From contig ONJF01000002.1 of the NCBI GenBank assembly GCA_900318085.1, positions 186,001 through 250,000 of the forward strand: a stretch of 64,000 nucleotides of DNA. Direction: 5' to 3'. The position numbers and the translations under genes were made by a program. A model generated the notes under the pieces. The model made no database searches. It had not been told where the DNA came from and saw only the letters and a list, made by a program, of their open reading frames with translations. Shown piece by piece: positions 26,370 through 35,700 of this stretch (position 1 is its first letter; every line of letters begins with the position of its first letter). The stretch comes from an uncultured Bacteroidales bacterium (lineage in GTDB: Bacteria; Bacteroidota; Bacteroidia; Bacteroidales; F082).

Positions 26370-27567
26370 CGAGGCGTATTCCTGTCACCCCTCTGGGGTT
26401 CCGACAGAGTCGGCGGTTTGTGGTCAGCAGGAGTTGCACAACCTGCTTAATGTCCTGCGTCCCTACGGGACTGCGCGGAACCCCGTAGGGGTGACGGACA
26501 TTAAGCAGGCGGATTTATCCCCTGCTTTTACACATAACGCCCCCATCATCATCGCCGGCCCCTGCAGCGTTGAGAGCGAGGAGCAAATCCTCGCCACGGC
26601 AAGAGCCTTGGCCGAGATTCCCGAGGTGAAGATGCTGCGCGGCGGCATCTGGAAGCCGCGTACCCGCCCCGATGCCTTCGAGGGCATGGGTGAGCGAGGC
26701 CTCGTCTGGCTCCGTGAAGCGAAACATGAAACGGGCTTGCCTATCCTCACGGAGGTGGCCACACCCGAGCATGTGGAGTTGGCCATGAAATATGATATCG
26801 ATGCCTTATGGATTGGTGCCCGAACGGTGGTCAACCCCTTCTCGGTGCAGCAGCTGGCAGATGCCTTACAAGGCGTCAACATCCCCGTGTTTGTCAAGAA
26901 TCCGGTTTCACCTGATCTGAAATTGTGGATTGGTGCCTTCGAGCGTTTCCAAAAAGCGGGCGTGACCCATCTTGCGGCTATCCATCGTGGCTTTGCCTAT
27001 TATAAGGAATCGCCCTATCGCAATTACCCCATGTGGGAGATTCCCATTGAACTGACGCGACAACTCAATGTGCCGCTTATCACCGACGTGAGTCATATCT
27101 GTGGTAACCGCGAGTTGCTGCTGCCCACGGCACAGAAGGCTCTTGACTTGGCTTCCGATGGATTAATGATAGAATGTCATATTAATCCTGACGAGGCTTT
27201 GACAGATGCCAAGCAACAAATTACCCCAGAGGCTTTGAAGACGATGCTGGCGTCATTGACTTTCCGATCGAAGCAGTCATGCCATGTGGAGCGTGACTTG
27301 GCAGGATGGCGTGGCGAGATTGATGACATTGACGCTGAATTGTTGCAGTTGTTGGCCCGTCGCATGGAGATCAGTGCGCAGATTGGAGAATACAAGAAGC
27401 AGAACAATGTCACCGTGGTGCAGATGGACCGTTGGAAGCAGGTCCTCGACGGACTCATGGTAACTGGGCAGGAGCTTGGCCTTTCGCCTATATTAATTAA
27501 TAAGGTGTTTGAGGCTATCCATCAAGCCTCCATAGATCGGCAGGCCCGTATCATGGAAGACGAATAA
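26329..27567 (+). CDS. Bifunctional DAHP synthase / chorismate mutase
   Basis: The maximal frame is 412 residues; the conserved protein starts near residue 61. The DAHP synthase domain (type I beta) shows IIIAGPCSVESEEQILATAR, GGIWKPRTRPDAFEGMG, DALWIGARTVVNPF, VKNPVSPDLKLWIGA and HRGFAYYKESPYRNYP. The C-terminal ~90 residues (LAGWRGEIDDIDAELLQLLA) form an AroQ-type chorismate mutase. It condenses PEP and erythrose-4-phosphate and rearranges chorismate to prephenate. The start is uncertain: ATGs from 26329 lie inside the transposase gene, and residues ~18-60 are encoded by a palindromic element. A GTG at 26491 would give 359 residues, close to the Bacteroides length, and is the more natural start. 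Confidence 0.9.
   Translation: MESNMMNDMHLGIDEAYSCHPSGVPTESAVCGQQELHNLLNVLRPYGTARNPVGVTDIKQADLSPAFTHNAPIIIAGPCSVESEEQILATARALAEIPEVKMLRGGIWKPRTRPDAFEGMGERGLVWLREAKHETGLPILTEVATPEHVELAMKYDIDALWIGARTVVNPFSVQQLADALQGVNIPVFVKNPVSPDLKLWIGAFERFQKAGVTHLAAIHRGFAYYKESPYRNYPMWEIPIELTRQLNVPLITDVSHICGNRELLLPTAQKALDLASDGLMIECHINPDEALTDAKQQITPEALKTMLASLTFRSKQSCHVERDLAGWRGEIDDIDAELLQLLARRMEISAQIGEYKKQNNVTVVQMDRWKQVLDGLMVTGQELGLSPILINKVFEAIHQASIDRQARIMEDE
26384..26509. repeat. Composite palindrome (REP/BIME-like) after the RAYT
   Basis: A 20-bp arm at 26384-26403 matches the inverse of 26476-26495 at 18 of 20 positions. CCTGCTTAATGTCC (26442-26455) is perfectly complementary to 26496-26509. Inside are small hairpins, including GTCCCTACGGGAC (26459-26471). 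It starts 14 bp after the transposase stop and is read through by the long frame of the DAHP synthase gene. Confidence 0.75.
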
Positions 27568-27620
27568 GGCCCGACCTTGTGGGACGAGCCTTGCCGTTAT
27601 ACGCCGCCGCGTATATTTTG

Positions 27621-27644
27621 ATGCACCAAATTCAGTAGTATTAC
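27621..27644 (+). repeat. Copy 1 of a leader motif shared with the receptor gene
   Basis: ATGCACCAAA, three variable bases, then AGTAGTATTAC. The same 24-bp pattern (21 of 24 identical) lies at 28861-28884, just before the TonB receptor start at 28900, with a third partial copy (ATGCACCA) at 28851-28858. Here no plus-strand gene follows. Nothing else was recognised in 27568-27767. Confidence 0.5.
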
Positions 27645-27767
27645 GATTACGCTGCAAAAGTAGCCCAAGCCTGATGACTGGGCAAGAAAAACCGTCTCCA
27701 CTTTTTCAACAAGTATCAACAAATTGACGATAATTTGCTGATTATTAGTAAAATGGTGTAGTTTTGT

Positions 27768-28265
27768 CTAATTGGAAATAACCAATTTACTTCCGTCATA
27801 CATGGTGTGGTATTGCACCAAAGGGAAGACGACGGTGCCGTCGGTGGGGAAGTTGGGCACCATGTCAAACTCCTCGCTGATGATGATCTGTCCGTTGAGG
27901 ATGTTGTAGTAGGCATTATTGCAATGGTCGACTACATAAGGGAATTCAACCACAAGGCGAGTGGTGTTGCCTTGGCTGTCGGTACAGGCGTCCGGGTCGT
28001 TGGGCGGGATGCGGTCGTAGGCCAAAAACTCGTAGTCGCTCAATTTATAGACGATGATGCCTCGGCTGGTGCTCTCGATGTCGGGCGTCAGGTAGAGCCA
28101 ACCGCTGACGAAGTTCAATTCCTGATATTGCAGCGTGTTGGGGTAGATGGTGATGGGGGTAGGGAGGATGGGCCTGACAGGGTTCTCTGGAAAGGAATGG
28201 CATCCGTGGAGAAAGGGCAGGAGCGCCATTAATATTAATAGGTGTAGTTTTGCGCGTTTCATCAT
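27768..28265 (-). CDS. Lipoprotein, possibly degenerate Rieske-like
   Basis: A 165-residue lipoprotein with signal MMKRAKLHLLILMALLPFLHGC and lipidated Cys before HSF. The mature part contains YQELNFVSGWLYLTPDIES, GIIVYKLSDYEFLAYDRIPP and YYNILNGQIIISEEFD. This layout resembles Bacteroidota lipoproteins related to Rieske ferredoxin folds, but the CxH/CxxH iron-sulfur ligands are not present. Two Met codons (28265 and 28262) could start it. Function is unknown. It is convergent with the DAHP synthase gene. Confidence 0.75.
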   Translation of the reverse strand: MMKRAKLHLLILMALLPFLHGCHSFPENPVRPILPTPITIYPNTLQYQELNFVSGWLYLTPDIESTSRGIIVYKLSDYEFLAYDRIPPNDPDACTDSQGNTTRLVVEFPYVVDHCNNAYYNILNGQIIISEEFDMVPNFPTDGTVVFPLVQYHTMYDGSKLVISN

Positions 28266-28317
28266 GACAAAGAAACGCGGTTTTTCCTAAAATCGTATCT
28301 GATTGCAGGAAAAATCT

Positions 28318-28325
28318 TATTTTTG
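28318..28325 (+). promoter_or_regulatory. Bacteroidota -7 element
   Basis: TATTTTTG lies 18 bp before the ATG at 28344 of the small basic lipoprotein. Confidence 0.45.
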
Positions 28326-28343
28326 CGCTCAAAACTAGTTGTC

Positions 28344-28604
28344 ATGAAGAAACCAACCCAACTGATTTCCTTCCTGCTGGTACTGCTTCTGCTGTTCAGC
28401 GGGTGTGCATCTTCGAAGTCGAGGGCCATACGCAAGGCCGAGCGTCAAATGGAACAGCAAGAACGGGCTGCAGCCAAGCAATACGACAAGGCCAAGACGT
28501 CGCACTACAAGCGGCAGGCGAAGAAAACCAAGCGGATGATCAAGAAAGACAAGCGTCATGCCGAGCGGATGCGTCGCCATCAACGCTCCAATCCGTTTTT
28601 CTGA
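28344..28604 (+). CDS. Small very basic lipoprotein
   Basis: An 86-residue protein with signal MKKPTQLISFLLVLLLLFSGC, lipidated Cys before ASS. The mature ~65 residues are almost all charged: ERQMEQQERAAAKQYDKAKT, then YKRQAKKTKRMIKKDKRHA and ERMRRHQRSNPFF. This would form one long, positively charged helix tethered to a membrane. Such proteins are common and uncharacterised in Bacteroidales; binding to peptidoglycan, LPS or nucleic acid is possible. The ATG at 28344 is preferred over an upstream frame at 28323. Confidence 0.75.
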   Translation: MKKPTQLISFLLVLLLLFSGCASSKSRAIRKAERQMEQQERAAAKQYDKAKTSHYKRQAKKTKRMIKKDKRHAERMRRHQRSNPFF

Positions 28605-28809
28605 TTTTACCCGCCAGGGAAGAACTTGTCACTTATAATACTTAAATGATAAGTTATTAGGCTGTTGAAGGATTCTGTTACGAAAAAGTGCGCTTGAAAC
28701 GGCAAAAAAACGTCTCAAAATGGTTTATTTGCAAACGATTGAAAATCAAAACTATATAGAAAGAGATTGTTTTTTGTTGAAAAAAAAACGCTGAAAATGC
28801 ATATTTTTC

Positions 28810-28840
28810 TTGCGTACTTTCAAATAAGGTTGTAATTTTG
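28810..28840 (+). promoter_or_regulatory. Promoter and leader of the TonB receptor locus
   Basis: TTG (28810-28812), a 20-bp spacer, and -7 TAATTTTG (28833-28840) lie 60 bp before the ATG at 28900. The leader carries the repeated ATGCACC motif (28851-28858 and 28861-28884) and a purine-rich AAGG just before the start. The stretch 28605-28809 is AT-rich with no other recognised feature. Confidence 0.5.
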
Positions 28841-28899
28841 ACGACTTTTAATGCACCATTATGCACCAAACAAAGTAGTATTACATAAAATTACAAGGT

Positions 28900-31800
28900 A
28901 TGTTTAAAAATTTACTAATGACCCTTGCCATCGTCCTGGCCACCTGCACGATGACCATGGCCCAGTCGCAAGGAAGACTCAAAGGCAAGATTACCGATGA
29001 AACAGGAGAAGGCGTACCATTTGCTAACGTCATTGTTGAAAAAGGCGGATCGCAAGTGGCTGGCGGCTCCTCGGATTTTGACGGTAACTACGACATCAAC
29101 CCGATTCCTCCGGGAACGTATGACCTCAAGGCGAGTTGTATCGGCTACAATGCGTTTGTTGTGAAAAACATCGTCATTCCGGCCAACAAGATCACCTTCT
29201 ACCCCATCAAGATGACTAGCGGCGCAATCAAGATTGACGAAGTCGTGGTCATCGATTACGAAATCCCTCTGATCTCGGCGGATAACACGACACAAGGTGC
29301 TACCATCACTTCAGAAGAAATCGCAAAGTTGCCGGTCCGTTCGGCAGAAGGCGTCGCCGCTAGCGTCGGTGGTGTGTTCTCGCAAGACGGTGAAGTCGGC
29401 TCCATCCGTGGTTCTCGTGAAGGCGCCGTCTACTACATCGACGGTGTGAAGGTCATTGGTAGCTCAAGCGTGCCTCAAAGCGCCATCGACCAAGTGGACG
29501 TCATCTTGGGTGGTACTCCCGCTATGTACGGTGACGCCATGGGTGGTATCATCAACATGACCACCAAGGGCCCCAGCCGTCAGTGGGGTGGTGGCATCGA
29601 AGCTGAGTATTCGATCGACGGCTACGGCCACGGTCGTCTCGGCGGTAGCCTCCAAGGACCGCTGTTGACGGTGAAGAGAACCAATGCCGAAGGTCAAGAA
29701 GAGAAAGACGCCCTCCTCGGCTTCTTCCTCGCTTTCGACCTCACGCGTAACAAGTACGGCTATTCTTCAGCCGTGGGTTATTGGCAAGCCAATGACGACT
29801 GGCTGCAGAAGATCACCGACCAGCCGCTGACCCTTTCGGGCCTTGGCACCGGTTCGAACCAAACTGCTGCCTACACGCGCAAGGACAACCTCCACGACAC
29901 CAGATTCCTCAGCAACACGACCAACCAGAGCATCAACCTGACTGGTAAGATCGACGTGAAGACGGGTAAGAACACCAACCTCACCTTCGGTGGTTCGATG
30001 GTGCTGTCGGGTGGCCACTATGCCAACGGCAGAGGCCAGTATTTCTTCAACACCGACAAGAACTATTTAGACAAGTCAGGCACCTATCGTGGCTATGTCC
30101 GTTTCAGCCAACGTTTCCCCTCGGATCCTGAAAGCACCTCGTTGGTCTCCAATGTGTACTACAGCTTCCAGGCTGACTATTCACGCTATACGAGCCAATC
30201 AGGCGACCCCGACTTGTGGGACAACATCTTCGCCTATGGCTATCTTGGTAAGTTCAAGACCACCCGTGAGCCCAACTATTACTTCCTGCAAGGCAGTATC
30301 GACTCTGTGATGGTGGACGGCCAATACAGAACGCTCAGCAATGTTTGGGTGCTGAACAACTACTACGACACCAATGTCGAGTTTACTCCGGCTGACTACA
30401 ACCCCAACCTGGCCATCTATGCCAATAACTACTTCGACCTGTATAAGGATTATGGCGCTGAGGGCTACTACAACAACCTCTCCAACATCATCCTGAACAA
30501 CGGTCTGATCAACGGCATGTCGCCGAGCCGCGTCTATGGCATGTTCGCTGTTCCTGGCACCATCCAGACCTCATACGACAAGGTTGTCAATGACCAGATT
30601 GCTGTCAATGTCAACGGTTCGTTGACCCTCGGACGTGGCGACAACTCGCACGATATCAAGTTGGGCTTCCAGTATGAGCAGCAAAACAACTCGCGTATGT
30701 TGTACAACAATAACTCGTATAACTACAACTACTGGACCCTGATGCGCGACTATGTCAACTACCACATCAGAGAGCTCGACCTCAACAATCCTTATGCCAC
30801 AAGTTATGATGGCTTTGCCGATACGGTCATGTACCACAGATTGTACGACAAGGACATGCAATATACCTTCGATGCCCGCCTGCGTAAGGCCATGGGCCTG
30901 CCCGTGGATGGCAAGGAGTGGATCCTCATCGATACCTACGACTTCAACAACAATACGGTCAGTTACTATGACGAGGCTGGCAAGCTTCACGAGAACGCTA
31001 AAGTGGATGGCGGTCTCGACATGAGCATGTTTGGCGCTGATGAACTCACACGTAATGGTAACTTCTCGGTTTACTACTATGGCTATACATACGACGGCCA
31101 CAAGAAGTACGGTCTCACCGAGCGTCCTTCACTCACCAACTTCTTCAACGATACTGACGATGAAGGCATCTTCACCCGCCCGATTGGTGCCCAACAGCCC
31201 ATCTACATGGCCGGTTACATCCAAGACAAGTTCGCCTTCAAAGACCTGATCTTCAACATCGGTGTTCGTGTCGACCGTTTCGATGCCAACCAAGACGTGC
31301 TGAAAGATCCTTATATCCTCTATGACTACTATACCGTGGGCGACTTGAGAGCCGGCCGCATCCATCTCGACGATCAGTCCACTGTTGACATCCCGGACAA
31401 CATCGGTGACGACTACGCCATCTATGTCAACAAACTGGCTGAGAAGACCGCCGTTGTCGGTTATCGTAATGGTAACACCTGGTTCAACGAAGTCGGTGCT
31501 GAAATCAGCGACCCGAACGTCCTCGACATGGGTACCGGCGTTTCGCCTTGGATTAAGGACCAATATATCGATATGGACAAGCGTAACGTCGACATCAACT
31601 CCTTCAAGGACTACGATCCCGCTTGGAGCGTCATGCCTCGTATCGCTTTCTCGTTCCCGATTTCCGACGAAGCCTTGTTCTTCGCTCACTACGATGTGCT
31701 GACCCAGCGTCCTTCCAGTGCCTTCTACTGCAGCCCGCTGTACTACTATCGCTTCAATGAACTTTCCGACGATATCGCCAACCCGAACTTGAAGCCTGCT

Positions 31801-32703
31801 CAGACCATTGAGTACGAACTCGGTTTCACACAGAAGGTGACCAACACCTCTTCGCTGACCATTTCGGGTTACTACCACGAACTGCGTAACATGATTCAGA
31901 TGTACCGTTTCAACGGTGCTTTCCCGAAGGCTTACAACTCCTTCAGCAACCTCGACTTTGGTACTGTCAAGGGTTTGACCGCCAGCTTCGATATGCGTCG
32001 TACCAAGAACGCTCGTATCCGTGCTAGCTACACCCTTCAATATGCTGACATGACCGGTTCATCGACCTCCACGGCTTCTGCTCTGATTGCCGCTGGTGTT
32101 CCTAACCTGAGGTCCACCTTCCCGACCAACGCCGACCGTCGTCACGCTTTCAACCTGACCCTTGACTATCGTTTTGCTGATGGCAAGAACTATGATGGTC
32201 CTGTCATCCACCGCAAGAATGGTAAGGATGTCCAAGTGTTGTCGAACACTGGTTTCGCTCTGACGGTTAACGGTGGTTCGGGTACTCCCTTCACCGCTTC
32301 TCGTACGGTCAGCTCCCCGATTTCGGGCGGCAACAACCTGTTGCAAGGTACCTACAACGGTTCTCGTATCCCCGCTTCGTTCCGTTTCGACCTCCGTGTC
32401 GACAAGGACTTCAACTTCATGATGGGTGCTAACGAGGCTGAAGGCAAGAAGGGCCGTGCAGCTTTCGTGAACGTCTACCTGCAAGTGCTGAACCTACTCA
32501 ACTCGAAGAACATCGTTGGCGTGTACAATGCCACGGGTAACCCCGACGACGACGGTTATCTGTCGGCTCCCGAATGGCAGCGTGAAATCAACAGCCAGAT
32601 TGACCCGCAGGCCTTCATCCAGATGTACTCCTTGTATGTCAACGCTGGAGGTAATTACTCGATGCCTCGCCACATCAGAGTCGGTTTGAGCTTCAACTTC
32701 TAA
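28900..32703 (+). CDS. TonB-dependent receptor with N-terminal carboxypeptidase-like domain
   Basis: A 1267-residue outer-membrane receptor. The signal is MFKNLLMTLAIVLATCTMTMA. A CarboxypepD_reg-like beta-sandwich follows (GKITDETGEGVPFANVIVEK, to about residue 105), then the plug (ITSEEIAKLPVRSAEGVAAS, SIRGSREGAVYYIDGVKVIG) and a C-terminal 22-strand barrel ending GLSFNF. It would import or signal for a ligand using TonB energy. No SusD follows; instead two genes 36-37 bp apart encode an exported 1505-residue protein and a PorV-like barrel, making a three-gene locus. Codon choice is strongly biased (CGT, GGT, AAC, TTC), which suggests high expression. Confidence 0.9.
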   Translation: MFKNLLMTLAIVLATCTMTMAQSQGRLKGKITDETGEGVPFANVIVEKGGSQVAGGSSDFDGNYDINPIPPGTYDLKASCIGYNAFVVKNIVIPANKITFYPIKMTSGAIKIDEVVVIDYEIPLISADNTTQGATITSEEIAKLPVRSAEGVAASVGGVFSQDGEVGSIRGSREGAVYYIDGVKVIGSSSVPQSAIDQVDVILGGTPAMYGDAMGGIINMTTKGPSRQWGGGIEAEYSIDGYGHGRLGGSLQGPLLTVKRTNAEGQEEKDALLGFFLAFDLTRNKYGYSSAVGYWQANDDWLQKITDQPLTLSGLGTGSNQTAAYTRKDNLHDTRFLSNTTNQSINLTGKIDVKTGKNTNLTFGGSMVLSGGHYANGRGQYFFNTDKNYLDKSGTYRGYVRFSQRFPSDPESTSLVSNVYYSFQADYSRYTSQSGDPDLWDNIFAYGYLGKFKTTREPNYYFLQGSIDSVMVDGQYRTLSNVWVLNNYYDTNVEFTPADYNPNLAIYANNYFDLYKDYGAEGYYNNLSNIILNNGLINGMSPSRVYGMFAVPGTIQTSYDKVVNDQIAVNVNGSLTLGRGDNSHDIKLGFQYEQQNNSRMLYNNNSYNYNYWTLMRDYVNYHIRELDLNNPYATSYDGFADTVMYHRLYDKDMQYTFDARLRKAMGLPVDGKEWILIDTYDFNNNTVSYYDEAGKLHENAKVDGGLDMSMFGADELTRNGNFSVYYYGYTYDGHKKYGLTERPSLTNFFNDTDDEGIFTRPIGAQQPIYMAGYIQDKFAFKDLIFNIGVRVDRFDANQDVLKDPYILYDYYTVGDLRAGRIHLDDQSTVDIPDNIGDDYAIYVNKLAEKTAVVGYRNGNTWFNEVGAEISDPNVLDMGTGVSPWIKDQYIDMDKRNVDINSFKDYDPAWSVMPRIAFSFPISDEALFFAHYDVLTQRPSSAFYCSPLYYYRFNELSDDIANPNLKPAQTIEYELGFTQKVTNTSSLTISGYYHELRNMIQMYRFNGAFPKAYNSFSNLDFGTVKGLTASFDMRRTKNARIRASYTLQYADMTGSSTSTASALIAAGVPNLRSTFPTNADRRHAFNLTLDYRFADGKNYDGPVIHRKNGKDVQVLSNTGFALTVNGGSGTPFTASRTVSSPISGGNNLLQGTYNGSRIPASFRFDLRVDKDFNFMMGANEAEGKKGRAAFVNVYLQVLNLLNSKNIVGVYNATGNPDDDGYLSAPEWQREINSQIDPQAFIQMYSLYVNAGGNYSMPRHIRVGLSFNF

Positions 32704-32740
32704 AATGCGAGACTATTCATAACGATAAATTATAAGTATT

Positions 32741-35700
32741 ATGAAGAATATATTTCGAATTTTGCTTGCGGCGCTGATTATGGTTGGCGCTGTGATTCCC
32801 GGAAAGGCTGAAATGTACAAGTATGAGCAGCAGGGCAAAGGCCAGCGCGCTCAAACCGCAGCCGGATGTACGCCTTCGTCATCGTTCGAATGGCTTGACA
32901 TCAACAACGTTAGAACGCGTATCAACTCTGGTGGTGACATGTGGTGGGACCTCCCTGCAGGTACCGGTTCCAAGTACTTCATCCCTGCCAACGGCTCTGC
33001 CACGTCCCTGTTCGCCGGTTCTCTGTGGATCGCCGGTGTCGACGTCAATAACCAGTTGAAGTGCGCCGCCCTGCGTTTCCGTCAGGTCGGTAACGACTAC
33101 TACACTGGCCCTCTGACTGTCGACGGCATGGCCTCCATCACGCCTGAGACCTGTGCCCGTTGGGACAAGATCTTCAAGATCACCCGTGCCGAAGTGGACC
33201 AGTTCCTTATGGACTACCAAAACGGCAACACGTCCGACATCCCGTCGATCATCAAGAATTGGCCTGCCACGCGTGCCGCTGAAGACCCAGATGGCATCGC
33301 CTACTACCTGGCTCCTTTCTATGATGCAGACGGCGACGGTGAGTATGTCCCTGAAAATGGTGACTATCCTTACTACGACATCTCCAACGAACTCTGCCAC
33401 ACCAAGATTCCGACCATGGAAGAGGAAGTCTATGGCACCATGCACGGCTCCATCCTTGCCGACCAGGTGCTGAAAGGCGACCAGACCCTGTGGTGGATCT
33501 TCAACGATAAAGGTGCTTCGCACACTGAATCAGGTGGTCAAGCCATCGGTATCGAAGTCCGTGCCCAAGCTTTCGCTTTTGCCACGAACGACGAAATCAA
33601 CAACATGACTTTCTATAGCTATGAAATCATCAACCGTTCGACCTACACCTTGACGGGTACCTACTTCTCGCCTTGGACCGACGTCGACCTCGGCTACGGC
33701 TGGGATGACTATGTAGGTTGCGACGTTGCTCGTGGTCTCGGTTACGGCTACAATGGTTCGGCTGTCGACGGTAGCGGTGAACCCGAAGCCTATGGTGCAC
33801 AACCTCCGGCGATCGGTATCGACTTCTTCCAAGGCCCTTACATGGATGCTGATGGAATCGACAACCCTAAGTATACGTTTGAACAAGTTTTCGACCATGT
33901 TGACCCCGCTACGGGTGATAGTATTTTTGTCAATGACTCGACCACCGCTTTGCAAGTGGTTGACGAGAGCATCAATGGTGTGAACTTCGGTAACGGCATC
34001 ATCGACGACGAACGTTTCGGTATGCGCCGTTTCGTGTATCACAACAACAGCTCGGCCGATAACGGTGACCCGAGCACTGCTCCTCAATATTACAACTACC
34101 TGCGTGGTATTTGGAAGAACGGTGCCAAGATGCGCTACGGCGGCAATGCCTTCACCGGCAACGATGTGGTGGGTCCTGAATGCGACTTCATGTTCCCTGG
34201 CGATTCTGACCCGTGGAACTGGGGTACCCAAGGCACTCCTCCCAATGGCGGCTACAATACCGATGGTCTCTACTGGTCAGAAGAGCAGTGCCAAAATGCT
34301 CCTAACGACCGTCGTTTCATGCAGTCGGCAGGCCCCTTCACCCTGGAACCTGGTGCTGTTAACTACATCACCTTCGGTGTGCCGTGGGCACGTGCCACCT
34401 CTGGCGGCGCCTGGGCTTCCGTCGAATTGCTGCGTGTAGTCGACGACAAGTGCCAAGCTTTGTTCGACAACTGCTTCAAAGTCATCGACGGCCCCAACGC
34501 TCCTGACCTGACCATCCGCGAACTTGACCAAGAACTTATCATCTATCTGTCGAATACGGCTATCTCCAACAACTACAAGGAAGGTTATGTCGAAGTCGAT
34601 CCCGAGATTCCGACTTCCATCGTTACTGCTGTTGAAGTCGTTTACGACTCGATTCACGCTACCCTTGATAATGGTAACGATACCGTCTTCCTCGTTCCCG
34701 TCGCTAATCACTCTATCGAAATGGAATGCGACAGACAGTACCGTTTCGAAGGTTATAAGGTGTACCAGTTGGCCAACGGCGAAGTTGGTGCCGATGAGCT
34801 GAACAACACCGATAAGGCCCGTCTGGTGTTCCAGTGCGATATCCGCAACAATGTGGGTCGTATTATGAACTATGAGTTTGACGAGTCATTGCAAGCCAAT
34901 GTGCCCAAGCTGAAGGTCAATGGCGGCGACGCCGGTGTCACCCACAGCTTCGTCATCACGGAAGACAAGTTTGCCCAGGGCGACAACCCGAACCTGGTCA
35001 ATCACAAGACCTACTACTTCATGGCTGTAGCTTATGCCTACAACAACTACCTGCCCTATTCACAAGAGCCTGGCGTTGAAAACGGCCTCCTCGGTCAGAA
35101 GAAGCCCTACCTCGAAGGTAGAAAGAACATCCAAGTCTACTCTGCAGTGCCTCATAAGACCATTAATGGTACGGTGCTGAACGCCACCTATGGTGACAAA
35201 CCCGCCATCACCCGTTTGGTCGGTGTTGGCAACGGTGGCAACGAACTCGAACTCTCGCAAGAGACCATCGACGAAATCATGAGCAAGCCTTTGGCCAACG
35301 ACTCGACCAACCGCTTCGGTAATCCTAACTACCCGATTGCCTACCACCCGACTTACGAGGCTGGCTATGGTCCTATCGACGTTAAGATTGTCGACCCGCT
35401 GAATGTCAAGTCGCACCGCTATGAGCTCTGGTTCGGAGACATGACCGAGGTATACACGCAGCGCATCACTGGCGATGCTGAGATCTTTGGCGATTCCGCT
35501 GCTCGCTTGGTGAACCGCTGGTATCTGAAGGATTTGGATGAGCCCGTAGAAGAAGGTGTCAATCCTATCGCAAGCGATACCACTACTATCTACACCAATG
35601 AGCAAATGTTTATCGACCGCGGTATCTCCATCAACGTGAGCCAGACCTATGACATTGGTCGAGTGAAGATTGGTTACTACTTTGAGGATGTCGATCCCGA

